Origin: Yarrowia lipolytica
Taxonomy: Eukaryota > Ascomycota > Dipodascomycetes > Dipodascales
Length of the DNA: 64,000 nucleotides
Assembly: GCF_001761485.1 (NCBI RefSeq)
Contig: NC_090773.1
Location: 372,001 to 436,000 of the forward strand
Reading direction: 5' to 3'
A model generated the notes under the pieces. It had not been told where the DNA came from, did no database searches, and was given only the letters and a program-made list of their open reading frames with translations. A program made the position numbers and the translations under genes. Of the stretch, positions 10,146 to 20,508 are shown piece by piece (within the stretch, counting starts at the first letter, position 1; the number at the start of each line of letters is the position of its first letter).

Positions 10146-11197
10146 TAAAGATAAATGATGATTAATGTACTCGGAGCTAGCAATATACTTCTTATTTTGT
10201 GTCTGTGTAACATAAACTGCGTATCTATAGCACAGTAACCAATTGGGCTATCGTAGAAGTGAATTGTCTCACGCAGGCTTCGCCTGATCTTTATAGTTGA
10301 GCTTTAGTTAAGAAAAAATTCCGCTGGGGGTTCAAATCCAGGGTTCCGGACATCTCAAAAAAAATACAATAGTCTCAGTTACTAGTCCTTTAATTTATTT
10401 TCCATTTGACGTTTTCAAATCCATTTGTCACAATATAGATAATGCGACTGGTGTCCTCTGAAGCACATTTCACATTCCTATTTTACTTAAGTTTAGTTGG
10501 GAGAACTTAGGCTACTGTACTACCCAGCCAACACGAGCAGAGCTGGATTCTTCAGTACTTTTCAGGAGGAAATTATTGTGGTATCCGGTATCAAAAGATA
10601 GCGCTAGTTCCGTATAACATTCTTATTATATTTTGAAAACCTCAACTGCCATTGCTGCTCGTATTTCTGTTCTAGAAGGCTTCGCAGTCCACAAGGTGAA
10701 TGTGAATGGGGGGAGACGGGGTGTATACAGGATAGCGAGCCTCTTTGCAACAAAGAAATAAATATTTTCATACAAAATCAGCTCAAAGATCACCCTCGCC
10801 TCCCAAACTATCACCCAGTTAGTTATTTGTCTTTTTTTTTTTTTTTTTTTTTGCCCCTCATCTTTTTTTTTCCTCATCCATTACTTCACTCTACTTTCAT
10901 CTAAACAATTACATCAGAACTTCGAAGTAAATTAGATATATTTTAGTTAACAAACTCCGTTAGAAGTGCAAACTTTTTTTCAACAAATGACCAACCCCAT
11001 CTCCACATATTCAACTCGATTTCTACTTTACTTGTCCAGTACTCACTGATTATATGAATCTAACTACTTGTAGTATCTCCACCCACCCTTCCCCTCCATC
11101 TCACACGTGACCTCATCACCATTATATAATCTGTCAAACTCTATATCTACCCCTAACTTACGTATGCACTATCCGATAACGATCACCACTGCACGAC

Positions 11198-11953
11198 ATG
11201 TACCATCTGGCGAAGAGCGTGTATCAGCAGCTGACGCGCAAGGAGGGTGAGTTTGCGGCTACGGTTGAGGTCATGTGACATCATGTGACATAACACGTGG
11301 TGTATCACGTGTTCGCGCCTCTTTGCCCCCACCATTATTACTAACGCAGAATACTCCGTGCTCATTTTGGGTCTCGACAATGCAGGCAAGACTGTGAGTA
11401 TAGGAAGGATTGTGAATGTTTTGGCAACAGCGTATGAACATGTTCGGCACTATGAGCTTGTGACTAACGACAGACCTTCCTGGAACGGTTGAAGGGCGAG
11501 TTTGGAGGCAAATCTCTCCCTCCGGAACGAATCAATCCCACCATTGGCCAGAACGTGGGTCATGTGATTGTGGACGGAATGCATCTCAAATTGTGGGACG
11601 TCGGAGGCCAGGAGAACTTGCGGACGCTGTGGAACGCGTATTACGCCGAGTGCCATGCGATTGTGTTTGTGGTCGACTCAACTGATCGCGAGCGACTGGA
11701 GGAGTGCAAGAACACCCTCAAGGAGGTGGTGGTCAACGAGGCCACGGAGGGCATTCCTCTGCTGATGCTGGCCAATAAACAGGACTGCGAAGATTCGATG
11801 GACGTGGTGGATATCATTGAGATTTTCAACAAGATTGCCGAGCACGTGAGCGCACGTGACTCCAGAGTCTTGCCGATAAGTGCCAAGGAGGGCACAGGAG
11901 TGGGAGATGCGGGGAGATGGCTTGCGGTGAGGTTGGGGAGAGTGCCGGTTTAA
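11198..11953 (+). CDS. ARL3: Arl3/ARFRP1-type small GTPase, three exons
   Basis: Golgi GTPase that recruits Arl1 and its golgin effectors to the trans-Golgi. The gene is a join of 11198-11246, 11350-11393 and 11474-11953. Intron 1 begins GTGAGT and ends CTAACGCAG; intron 2 begins GTGAGT and ends CTAACGACAG, both typical Yarrowia signals. The 190-residue product has the P-loop GLDNAGKT at 24-31, switch II DVGGQE, the base-binding NKQD, and a C-terminal ISARDSRVLPISA block closely matching yeast Arl3 and human ARFRP1. Residue 2 is Tyr, not Gly, so it is not N-myristoylated. The MYHL start fits the N-terminal acetylation route that targets yeast Arl3 through Sys1. Two CACGTG sites lie inside intron 1. 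Confidence 0.95.
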
Positions 11954-13251
11954 AGGCGCGCCAGGAGGATATTTGAGGGCATAGCCCGAAAGCCTCCCAC
12001 TCAAGTCTGGAGGAAATGTGACGGCCAAGCCCGAATGTTTGTGACCCTAGTCTGAGGACAAATCCCGAAAGTCTCCGGAGGAAATCTGAGCTGAGGAATC
12101 TGCAGACTTGGGGAAAAAACTGGACTTGTCCGAGTGTCTCCGACATACACTTTTCATCCACTATTCCACCACTGTTTCCCCGATTATCAACGGTACAAAT
12201 AACCTGTCATTGTTGTCTTGGTAGACTGACTAACATAAAAGTTTTGAAATTGAAATTGAAATTGAAATGATTGTTTGAACGATGACAACCGTGACGGTTA
12301 ACCATGGGCTCCGATTACCTGATCATTGGTCACGTGTTTGAGACACATGGTTCAGTTGGTTCTGGTACACTTCAACCAGAAGTCACGTATAACAAGTACT
12401 TGTAGCTACGTTTTCTTGCTTACTAGAACTAATGGTCACGTGATAGAGACTGTAGGATATAGCTCTTTCACGTGATCTTTTCTCTCAGTTTCTGTTTACA
12501 TTGAGGTGCGAGTAAGGACTAGTGCAGTGTTAGATACAGACTGTCTTTGATACATTAACAGGGTTCTCTGGATACATTAACAGAGTCTTTGGATACATTA
12601 ACAGAGTCTTTGGATACATTATCAGAGTCTTTTTATACATTACTAAAGTCCAACAGAGTCCACAGACTCTTTATGGTCTTTCAGCGATGGTATTTTGGCA
12701 TTCTTTCCGAGTGCGTGGTACATTCCAAGAAGATAGTAATGGACATAAATCAAAAGGCGATATTAAGATATTACATTTGGGCTCTTAAAACATGGAATTT
12801 TGACTCAGAACGTCACCGAAGATTAACAGATTTGTTTATCCACGCTCTATGTATCCGTTTCTGTCTCAGTTGTCGTTCTACATGCGGTTACTGTGCCTAC
12901 TGAGCTCGTTGTCCAGGACTTCTTACTTCTTACTTGACTTATTTTCGTCGGGTCTCCGAATAGACGCTGATATAGTTGGTCAGTTGATTATTTCAGGTAT
13001 TCTGTAACTCTTCAGCTCTTTGGTCTGGAAAAAAGCGCCATGTTTCTCGTCTTTTCTCTTCTCCATATTTGCTCCAACTTAGGCCATCCAACTCGACCGA
13101 TATGACGTAGGAGAAGTCACAAAGCTTCCAAACTGCTTCAGAAGACTGTCACGACCAAAGTGACCCTTTGGAACTTCTTCAATGACCATTTTTTTATAAA
13201 AAAATGATTCTTACGAATAAATTATACAGGGTCCGAATTTAGAAAAATCGT
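11954..13251. other. intergenic with repeats and CACGTG sites
   Basis: No gene supported. A (GAAATT)n-like run lies at 12245-12268. CACGTG occurs near 12332, 12436 and 12469. A 21-bp tandem repeat is listed separately. Confidence 0.5.
12549..12642. repeat. 21-bp tandem repeat (GATACATTAACAGAGTCTTTG)
   Basis: Four full units begin at 12549, 12571, 12592 and 12613, followed by a partial TATACATTAC. The middle copies are exact and the outer ones carry one or a few changes. Confidence 0.9.
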
Positions 13252-13336
13252 GGTTGTATAGTGTAGCGGTTATCACCTTGGATTCTGAAGAAAGCTTCGA
13301 TTTCCAGTAACCCCGGTTCGATTCCGGGTACGACCT
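13252..13336 (+). tRNA. tRNA-Gln (anticodon CUG) with a 13-nt intron
   Basis: Reads CAG codons. Acceptor GGTTGTA (13252-13258) pairs with TACGACC (13329-13335), with one G-U. The D arm GTGT/ATCAC and the T arm CCCGG-TTCGATT-CCGGG are intact. Anticodon stem TTGGA (13278-13282) pairs with TCCAG (13303-13307). The loop carries CTG at 13285-13287, and a 13-nt intron lies just 3' of the anticodon (about 13289-13301). The body closely matches eukaryotic tRNA-Gln. A Pol III T-run follows at 13336. Confidence 0.93.
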
Positions 13337-14605
13337 TTTTGGATTTTTTATTCTAGAGGAAATCAGAACCACCAGTAACATATTTGTAGAAGCTCCATTT
13401 ATTTTTGGATATTCTGTTGGATTGATTTGGAGTGATTACAATTACCAAAGTTCGTTTTCGACTTCTGAGCACTTTTTCACGTCCCTAATCACTACATACA
13501 GGACTGTTCTGTATACAACCATTGGGCATATCATCAGGAGAAAAGCATGCGAGATAAACTAATTGGGCGACGCTGGTTACTAATATCTACTTATTATTCC
13601 GATCGGATTCTTCCTTCGTTTTTCTATTTGGTGTCTTAATCAGCTGAACAGATTGTCATCATACGATTAATACTATAAAACATATTTTTAGTACATACTG
13701 AAATTATGTGATTAATACAATCAATTGAGTGATCCAGAGATACTAAATCGATCCACTTTTCTGTACACATTGTCATACAATTGTCCAGTTGTCAAGCTAT
13801 TCTCATCAGCATGTTTTATGACTAATCATCTAAACATTGGACATATTTGTACATATATCAGTCAGAATCTACTAATCTTTCTGCTTCAATTCATGTACTT
13901 TTTCGACACCTATTGCCACACAATTTTTCGACATTTCAGAGACTTGGTATTCGCATACAGTCTGTAATGGATGTATGCTACGACCTCAACCAAAATACAT
14001 AGTATTGACATAACCAGTATCACAAATTCAATGCATCTTGTATCAATAGAGTCAGCAGGAAATTCTGAATCGATCCATCTGATTTTTGCAATATATTGTC
14101 GTACAATTATCTCGAGATAGCTGAAGGGTTGTACTCCTTATAGCCTTACACATAATTGGATGATTGGGCTGCTACTACCCAATATTATCGTATCAATAGA
14201 ATACCCCAGTGATTTCGAGTCGATTGGTGCTCTTTTTATCATCAGTTATCATACAAATATTTCGAGTTCGGATGAGCTGAAGTGAAACACACAAGGCGGC
14301 TCTTGGAACATTGTGGAGCTCTAGACCGTGCTGGTCTGGAGTTTTTCTGTCTACTTAGAGCACATACAAGAAGCTAATACAAGTACAGTACAGTAGTTGT
14401 AGTGTCTTAGCTAGCGAGTAGCAGAACAGGAATGTCCCTTGCCTTAGATGTATCCTCCAAAATAACATTATCTATCACTGTTTACCACCGATCTGCTCAC
14501 GTGATCACCGATCCGGTCACATCTCTGTGATCTTAAGTGATTCTGTATCACAGAACTACTTGTAGTACTGTACTGTACTGCACACTCTACTGCCACAGCC
14601 TACCA
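13337..14605. other. AT-rich intergenic region with degenerate repeated segments
   Basis: No gene supported; the 80-codon frame near 13725 is AT-driven. Three related segments share TCAATAGA/TCAATTGA, then TCGATC or TCGATT, then a run containing TCATACAA or TCGTACAA: near 13715-13800, 14040-14130 and 14190-14285. GTACAGTAC/GTACTGTAC words sit at 14383, 14565 and 14570, next to a CTACTTGTAG at 14556. Confidence 0.45.
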
Positions 14606-15241
14606 CTAGACAGATTGTCTCTCCTTCAGAGCCTTCTTAGCACCCTCAACAATGGCCACATGCTCGACCTTGTGGACCCGGTCTTCGTACTCGTCCAGAC
14701 TCTCGCCAGGTACCATTTCCAACTCCTTGACCACCAGCGGCTCTCCCTCGTCCACTGCGGCAATCACGTAGTGGATCATGACTCCGCCCTTGGATACCTC
14801 GCCCTTCTGGCCGGCTTCCCAGGCCCGTTCAATGGCTCTGATTCCGGCAAAAGCGCCGGGCAGAGCAGGATGCAGGTTGATGATGGACATTTTGGCCGCC
14901 TCCACAGGTTCCAGAAACTTGGGCGACAGAATCAGCATCCACCCAGCACATACCACCAGCGAAGTGTCGGTTTTGGATACGATGAAGTTGCCCAGATCGG
15001 CGTTGAACTTCTGTCGGGCCGCCATACGCTCCGTCTTGGCATCCTTGGGCAAATCGCCATAGTAGGACGCCAGAGAATGGACGTGGGTGGGGATTCCGGC
15101 CGTTTGTGCTCGCTCCAGTCCATAAGCGGTCGGAGACGACGAAATGACGAGCGAGATGCGGGGGCCGATTTCTGCGTCGTCAATGAGTGCCTGGAGATTG
15201 GTTCCCGACCCGGAAATCAGCACAATGATGTCTTTGGTCAT
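14606..15241 (-). CDS. ADE8: phosphoribosylglycinamide formyltransferase (GAR transformylase)
   Basis: Third step of de novo purine synthesis: transfers a formyl group from 10-formyl-tetrahydrofolate to GAR. It is 211 residues, the normal size for the stand-alone fungal enzyme. It begins MTKDIIVLIS and runs straight into GSGTNLQALID (11-21), the phosphate-binding loop. The catalytic Asn and His lie in INLHPALPGAFAG, and the catalytic Asp lies in the VDEGEPL segment. The end, VEHVAIVEGAKKAL, is the usual C-terminal helix. The ATG at 15241 is right at the family start. No intron. Upstream DNA is intergenic. Confidence 0.96.
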   Translation of the reverse strand: MTKDIIVLISGSGTNLQALIDDAEIGPRISLVISSSPTAYGLERAQTAGIPTHVHSLASYYGDLPKDAKTERMAARQKFNADLGNFIVSKTDTSLVVCAGWMLILSPKFLEPVEAAKMSIINLHPALPGAFAGIRAIERAWEAGQKGEVSKGGVMIHYVIAAVDEGEPLVVKELEMVPGESLDEYEDRVHKVEHVAIVEGAKKALKERQSV

Positions 15242-16807
15242 GTTGTGTGGGGGTGTAATGGAGTGACGATAATTTTTTTTGCCGTGACCTCTTTTTTTGG
15301 TAAGTAAAAAATAAGGTTCATTGTGATGGAAATTAAACTTTGGCCGATAATGTAGTACAATGGAGGACAGGGAGGCATTATACGGACCGAATTTGTATGG
15401 CGCGGGGCGGTTCTTGTGAAGGAACCTGTGTTGGTCACGTGATTGGATATATCCCCTTTTTTCGGCTCATTCGGAGCTTTCTATCAGGCTCAGAAACGGA
15501 TCACTTCTTTCTGCACAATTTACACGGGGTGCAGGATAGTGTAGATAATGTAGAAGAACAGGAGCGCATTTTTCGGTGTTTGAGAGGAGCAGAAGAGATG
15601 AGAAGAGTTGCTATTGGGTATTAGCCGGCTGGTGAATACATTTTTTGTCTGTAATTTTTCATTTGGACCGCCGCTTAGCGAGATCCGGACTTATCCAGAA
15701 CGTGATTGGTTGGTGGGGTGTGAAAAGTTAATTTTGGCTGTGGAAAATGAACATGACGAGATATTGGGGGTTTTTGGAAGTGAAAAAAGTCCAACAAGAG
15801 ATTGAGCAGAATAAATACGGTGTTTTTTATCTCCTGAAAGTTTCAGAAATCCAATACGACCTAAATAGACGCTTCTAGAGTGAATCTATTCTGATGCAGG
15901 GAAGATGGCCACTAGGAGGAACATAGTGGATGAAGTAATCTTCATATTGAGATATATTTTGGTCTGATGAGTCTTTGGCACAGTTTATTTGTTCAGCCAA
16001 AAATTCACCCAATTCCACCGGCCAGATTCCAAGTTAGATACTTCATCTCTACGACCCGAGTAACTGTATGCATGATCATAGAGGTAGTAATAGTGGGGTG
16101 AAAAATGGACTTAGAGAGATTAGGAAGTGATATAAGAGATTTATTGATCCATTTAGAAGTCGATTATCAAATCCAAAATTCCATATTAGCTCAACAACAG
16201 TCTCAAATCTGTGGAATCATGCGTATTTTGTCCCTCGCATTATAGATGGTCGATCGATTGCTGAGCATTTGAAGACATTTATAACTCAAGTGAGACATAA
16301 TTTGGACACTCATTGACAGAAATCACACTTTTGCCACTTGTCTCATCCCCATATACAATTTCACATCTACGTATCTCTCCCCCTTAGCCACTCTACAACA
16401 CCGCGACTTAATACCCCATCAAACTCGCCCAAAAATGACCATGTTTATGTTTCAAACATACCATTCGATTCCCCACACCTCCCTGACTCCAATTATACTA
16501 CTATTATCCCCCAAATCCCTCGCCCTCAGGATTTAATTTCCCCCCAGACCCCTTTTCTCTTCGATTACTAATCAGCGTTGTGAAACCTTAATTTGGGCAC
16601 TCCACCGTAGACTGTGAATTTTCGTTCCTAGCTCACCACCACCCTGCGATACACGTTAGTGGAGCAGCAAACAACGCCAGCGGGTTCATAACGTCAGCGC
16701 TAATCCTGTTAATCACGTGACCTGAAGAGGGAAATAGACTCTTGCCGCCGCCAAATTCTTCCCCGCCAAACTCTCTGCGCCCAAGTCCCGACGTCACTCT
16801 CATTACC
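15242..16807. other. intergenic between divergent ADE8 and the SPO7-like gene
   Basis: About 1.57 kb without a supported gene. One CACGTG lies near 15436 on the ADE8 side and one near 16714 about 90 bp before the SPO7-like start. A C/T-rich stretch runs from 16330 to 16560. Confidence 0.5.
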
Positions 16808-17485
16808 ATGGAAAGCAGCCCCGACTTCCTTCCAGAATCGGATGGAGACACAGAAGTGGAACTGCTGCCCAACCTCAAGCTTGCGGGCGTCACGGAGCCA
16901 CGCCGACGCGAAAAACCCGTGTTGAAACCGCCCAAAACCGCAGATGCAGAGAACATTCCGTTACCTCCTTCTCCTCCCCCGTTATCGTCTCCTTCGGAGA
17001 TTTATTCGAATCTGCTAATCCTGGAGGAGTCTCTGAGACAGCAGTATCTCAACCAGCGGCAATCGCAGCGTAAGTACTCGACATTTTACTTTGTTTTGCT
17101 GAGTTTGACGGCGTATTTGGTCTACTCTCAGATCTACCCTTCCATTTATTCCTACGTCTTCTTTTTCCATCGCTTCTGTCTGATTGCGGTTCTGTCAACT
17201 CTGGGACTGTTTCATCTCTCTGGAATGTACACCAAGAAACTGGTTTACCCAAGGAAGTTCATATACAACTCAAATCGAGGTCTCCGCGGGTTCAATGTCA
17301 AGTTGGTGAAAACGGGAGGCTACTTTTCGTCCACCGTTCATTTGGTGCTGAATACAAGGGTGTTTAGCACCGAGAACATCGAGCAATGGGAAGAATACAG
17401 ATTGGGGTACTTTGAGAGAGAGAGAAAGAAGAAGATCAAGGAAAAGAAGGAAAGGAAGGAAAGGAAGGAGCCTGTCCGCAGTTGA
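16808..17485 (+). CDS. SPO7: Spo7-like regulatory subunit of the Nem1-Spo7 lipin phosphatase
   Basis: Membrane partner of the Nem1 phosphatase, which dephosphorylates and activates the lipin Pah1 at the nuclear/ER membrane and so controls phospholipid versus triacylglycerol synthesis. I start at the ATG at 16808 (225 residues); the frame is open further upstream but without an ATG. An acidic, Pro-rich N-terminus leads to the family hallmark LLILEESLRQQY. Two hydrophobic segments follow, around YSTFYFVLLSLTAYLVY and FHRFCLIAVLSTLGLFHLSG. Then comes a conserved region with LNTRVFSTENIEQWEEYR, and finally a basic Lys/Arg/Glu tail. In an oleaginous yeast this gene would influence lipid storage. 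Confidence 0.85.
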   Translation: MESSPDFLPESDGDTEVELLPNLKLAGVTEPRRREKPVLKPPKTADAENIPLPPSPPPLSSPSEIYSNLLILEESLRQQYLNQRQSQRKYSTFYFVLLSLTAYLVYSQIYPSIYSYVFFFHRFCLIAVLSTLGLFHLSGMYTKKLVYPRKFIYNSNRGLRGFNVKLVKTGGYFSSTVHLVLNTRVFSTENIEQWEEYRLGYFERERKKKIKEKKERKERKEPVRS

Positions 17486-18483
17486 AAGAGAGAGGAAGGA
17501 ACCTGTAGGCAGTACAGCGCGATAAGGCTCTGGAATCATTCCGGCATGGTATGAAGTACAGCCCGAACGAATTACTGCCCAACGAATGACTGCCCAACGA
17601 ATGACAACCCAAACATAATGTTCTCATCTGTCTCTGGCGACACTTCTGACATCCAGTACACGGTTGTTTGCAGTTCGTGATTAGAACTGCTCTCTCAGAA
17701 CAAACCCCGAAAGATCTCTACTGGACTCTGAATAGGACTGTCCCAGAGAACTACTAAAAGGAAGTATATTTATTTTAATGCATGTGGTGGATAATAGGTG
17801 TATGGTGGTGTTTATGGGATATGTACCATACCATATAGCCACAGTAACTCGATCAATTTTGACCGGATCAAAAAAAAATCAACGGAAATTTAACCAGCGA
17901 GGAAAATGAAGGAAAACTCATCTTGCAAGTACAAAATATGTTAGTGTCTTGTCTCTCAGACACAGGAATCGTCTGACCTGGGGGCATTCACCCAAATCCT
18001 CTCAATATTCATCGGATCACAAATATCTCGACAGGAAAATTGATTCGGCAGGCCAATTGACCAACTTTTGTCATACAAAATAATTCATATTTCTTCTCTG
18101 GTTCTCTCAACTGGTCATATGTGATTTCTCTAATTTGTCTCTCCAATAACTGTACTATTTTACTTCAAATCCACCCAACTAATTAATTAAAGGTTCCTTA
18201 ACAATCTCTATAGAACAACAAGTCGTTATACGACTATATAACTCGTCAAATAATAGTTCCAAAATTGTACCATAATCATCTGCCCTTCCATACCAATTAC
18301 CATGCGATTTTCAGCACGATTCCCCCACCCAAACCCTTCCCAAACCGTCATAATTAATGCTAACAAAACATCCTCCAAATACTTACCCTTTTACTCAAGC
18401 TCATACTTGACCAAAATAAGCTCACGCACATACAGACCCACACACTCACACTCGAACACGTTACCATAATAACCACCACCACC
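17486..18483. other. intergenic, leader of COG4
   Basis: About 1 kb, AT-rich in the middle (17760-18370), with no credible ORF and few distinctive words. The last 60 bp before the COG4 ATG are CA-rich (CACAC and CACCAC), a common Yarrowia leader style. Confidence 0.5.
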
Positions 18484-20508
18484 ATGGCGGCGTACACAGC
18501 GACAAACGAACACGAACTCATAGCGCTGGTGACCCAGATCGACGAGGATCTGCGGTCACGTGACTCCGAGCTGGACGCAGCGACGCTCAATATTCGCCGA
18601 CTGACCCGGCTCGACAACTTCCGGGCCAACCTGGCGACGCTGGAATCGTCTCAATTGGCGTTCAAATTGGGCGAGGCGGCCCAGCTGGGGACCAGCATCA
18701 GTCAGCGTGTACGGTCACGTGATGTAGAAAAGGAGCGGCTGCTCGAGAACCACGTGCACGTGACCCAGACGCTCAAGCTGAAGCGGGATCTAGAGGCCAT
18801 TCATCGGGCCATGGATCAACGCAGCTGGGAGTCGGCGGCCGCACTGGTCAACAGCTGCTTGACAGAGATACCCTCAGAGGTCATCGAGGGTGGGCTATCA
18901 CGTGACAAGGTCCCTTCCGGCGAGCATCCGCAGCCTCCGCGACAACAATTGGATGAAATCTGCGAGTCTCTGGGCAAATTGTTTCTTCGAGAGTTCGACA
19001 AGGCAATCCAGTCACGTGATGTGCATGAGCTGACGCGATATTTCAAGCTGTTTCCTCTTGTGGATCGCACCGAGCTTGGGTTATCAACCTATGCTTCTTT
19101 TGTCTGTTCTATCATCACTGAGGAGAGTCGTAAGTTGCTTCAGGGCGCTCCTGCCACACCTCCATCGGCCTTCTATGGGCTTATCACGTCCAGGCTGTTT
19201 GAAAACGTGGCTACAATCGTTGTTCAGCATGGAAAAGTGGTGGACAAGCATTATGGCAAGGGCCACATGTTGCTGGTGATTCAGAACATTCAAAAGGAGG
19301 CCGATGTGCAGGCCGGAATCATTGTGGATACGTGGTTTGATGAGAGGAGGGTTGAGAAGATGGTGGAAATGGGCGATTATGACGACCTGAAACACGTGTC
19401 GGACTTGTTGGCAGAATGTGGCATGATTCTCAACCGGTGGGCGTTGTATAGAAAGTTTCTTGCCGGTTTTGAAGGCGGAGACAAAGTGACGGAAAAGAGC
19501 ATGTTTCAGCAAAAGATTGACTCCCGTGTTTTGCCCGTGTTCGCGGAACTCACAAGAGCCTTCTTCCAGGCGTCCATCCAGAAGGCGGTGGAACTGGAAG
19601 TCGTCAATGAAGACACCCACGTGACTTCTCTGGTGGAGGACACAATGTACATTCTCAAAACCGTCCTGGGACACATTGTGGGCACCGGAGTGGAGAGTCA
19701 CGTGAGCAGTCAGCTAACAATGCTGCGCAAAGTGCTGGATTCGGCCTATATAAGCCATTTCCAGACCCGCATTCGGGAGTATGCTCCCAAACAGCTGGCG
19801 GGAGTGACTGCAGCAACCACCCAGTCCACATTATCAGGCTTACCTCCCAGTGAAGAGAAACGGGTGAAGCTGTTTTGCCTGTATATTAACAGTGGAGGTA
19901 GCAGTTGTGATTACGTGAACAAGATTGTTGATCACGTGAATCTGACTGTCTATTCGGACAAGTCGCATGTTGAGAGTGCGCTGTCTTCTTTCTCCACCGG
20001 AGTTTCAGCCAAGTTGGAGGATTTGGTGGCCCAATCTGTGCAGCTTCTTTACTCCAATATTTTCTCGCCCCATTTGCGATCTCTAGTGACTGTGTCGTTT
20101 CGGAACACGGTTTATCTGGCTTCTTCCGATGACACCTCTTCGGCGTGTGCTTACTTGTTCAATAATGGGTGGACAAAGCTGCTGGCAGGGTGGTCAGACG
20201 AGTTGTCGTTTGGCTACGACCGGTTGGTGAGTCTCATGGTGACCAGTCTGGCGAAACTGCTGGAGAAGAAGATCTGGGGGCTCAATGTTAATGAAATGGG
20301 AGCCATTGCCCTGGACAGAGACGTGAGCAAGATTATAAGCCACGTGACTAGCAACCGCTACAAATTGCGCGACAAGTTTGTGCGTGTGGCCCAGCTGGTG
20401 ACTTTGGTGGGTTTGGATGATGAGGAGGAGGAGGAGGGCATTGAGTGGGTGTTGACGGAGTCGGAGGTGGAGAGGGGAAGGAGGGTTCGGGTGGAAAGGA
20501 GGGAGTGA
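18484..20508 (+). CDS. COG4: conserved oligomeric Golgi complex subunit 4
   Basis: Lobe A subunit of the COG tether, which captures retrograde vesicles at the Golgi and binds SNAREs and Sly1. It is 674 residues, shorter than the human protein (785) and the S. cerevisiae protein (861), mainly at the C-terminus. An N-terminal coiled-coil region with repeated acidic/Leu heptads spans about 1-120. Next come the helical COG4 core with FLREFDKAIQSRD and the helical block ending FDERRVEKM. The ATG sits in CACCACCATGG, an excellent context. The coding sequence contains eleven CACGTG hexamers, read mostly as Ser-Arg-Asp (TCA CGT GAC) or His-Val (CAC GTG). That is far more than expected in 2 kb. Confidence 0.93.
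   Translation: MAAYTATNEHELIALVTQIDEDLRSRDSELDAATLNIRRLTRLDNFRANLATLESSQLAFKLGEAAQLGTSISQRVRSRDVEKERLLENHVHVTQTLKLKRDLEAIHRAMDQRSWESAAALVNSCLTEIPSEVIEGGLSRDKVPSGEHPQPPRQQLDEICESLGKLFLREFDKAIQSRDVHELTRYFKLFPLVDRTELGLSTYASFVCSIITEESRKLLQGAPATPPSAFYGLITSRLFENVATIVVQHGKVVDKHYGKGHMLLVIQNIQKEADVQAGIIVDTWFDERRVEKMVEMGDYDDLKHVSDLLAECGMILNRWALYRKFLAGFEGGDKVTEKSMFQQKIDSRVLPVFAELTRAFFQASIQKAVELEVVNEDTHVTSLVEDTMYILKTVLGHIVGTGVESHVSSQLTMLRKVLDSAYISHFQTRIREYAPKQLAGVTAATTQSTLSGLPPSEEKRVKLFCLYINSGGSSCDYVNKIVDHVNLTVYSDKSHVESALSSFSTGVSAKLEDLVAQSVQLLYSNIFSPHLRSLVTVSFRNTVYLASSDDTSSACAYLFNNGWTKLLAGWSDELSFGYDRLVSLMVTSLAKLLEKKIWGLNVNEMGAIALDRDVSKIISHVTSNRYKLRDKFVRVAQLVTLVGLDDEEEEEGIEWVLTESEVERGRRVRVERRE

Larger units (their letters stand above)
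8557..11197. other. long intergenic region with minisatellites, no gene supported
   Basis: About 2.6 kb. It contains two tandem repeats (listed separately), a T22 run at 10831-10852, several GTACTGTAC words (8802, 9825, 9830) and a B-box-like GGTTCAAATCC near 10328 without a complete tRNA around it. Open frames of 60-157 codons here lack coding bias and several overlap the repeats. Confidence 0.55.

Noticed and set aside
10258-10355. tRNA-like sequence with a GGTTCAAATCC B box
   Set aside because: The T stem does not pair properly, no acceptor stem or anticodon arm can be drawn, and the A-box match is poor. At most it is a relic.
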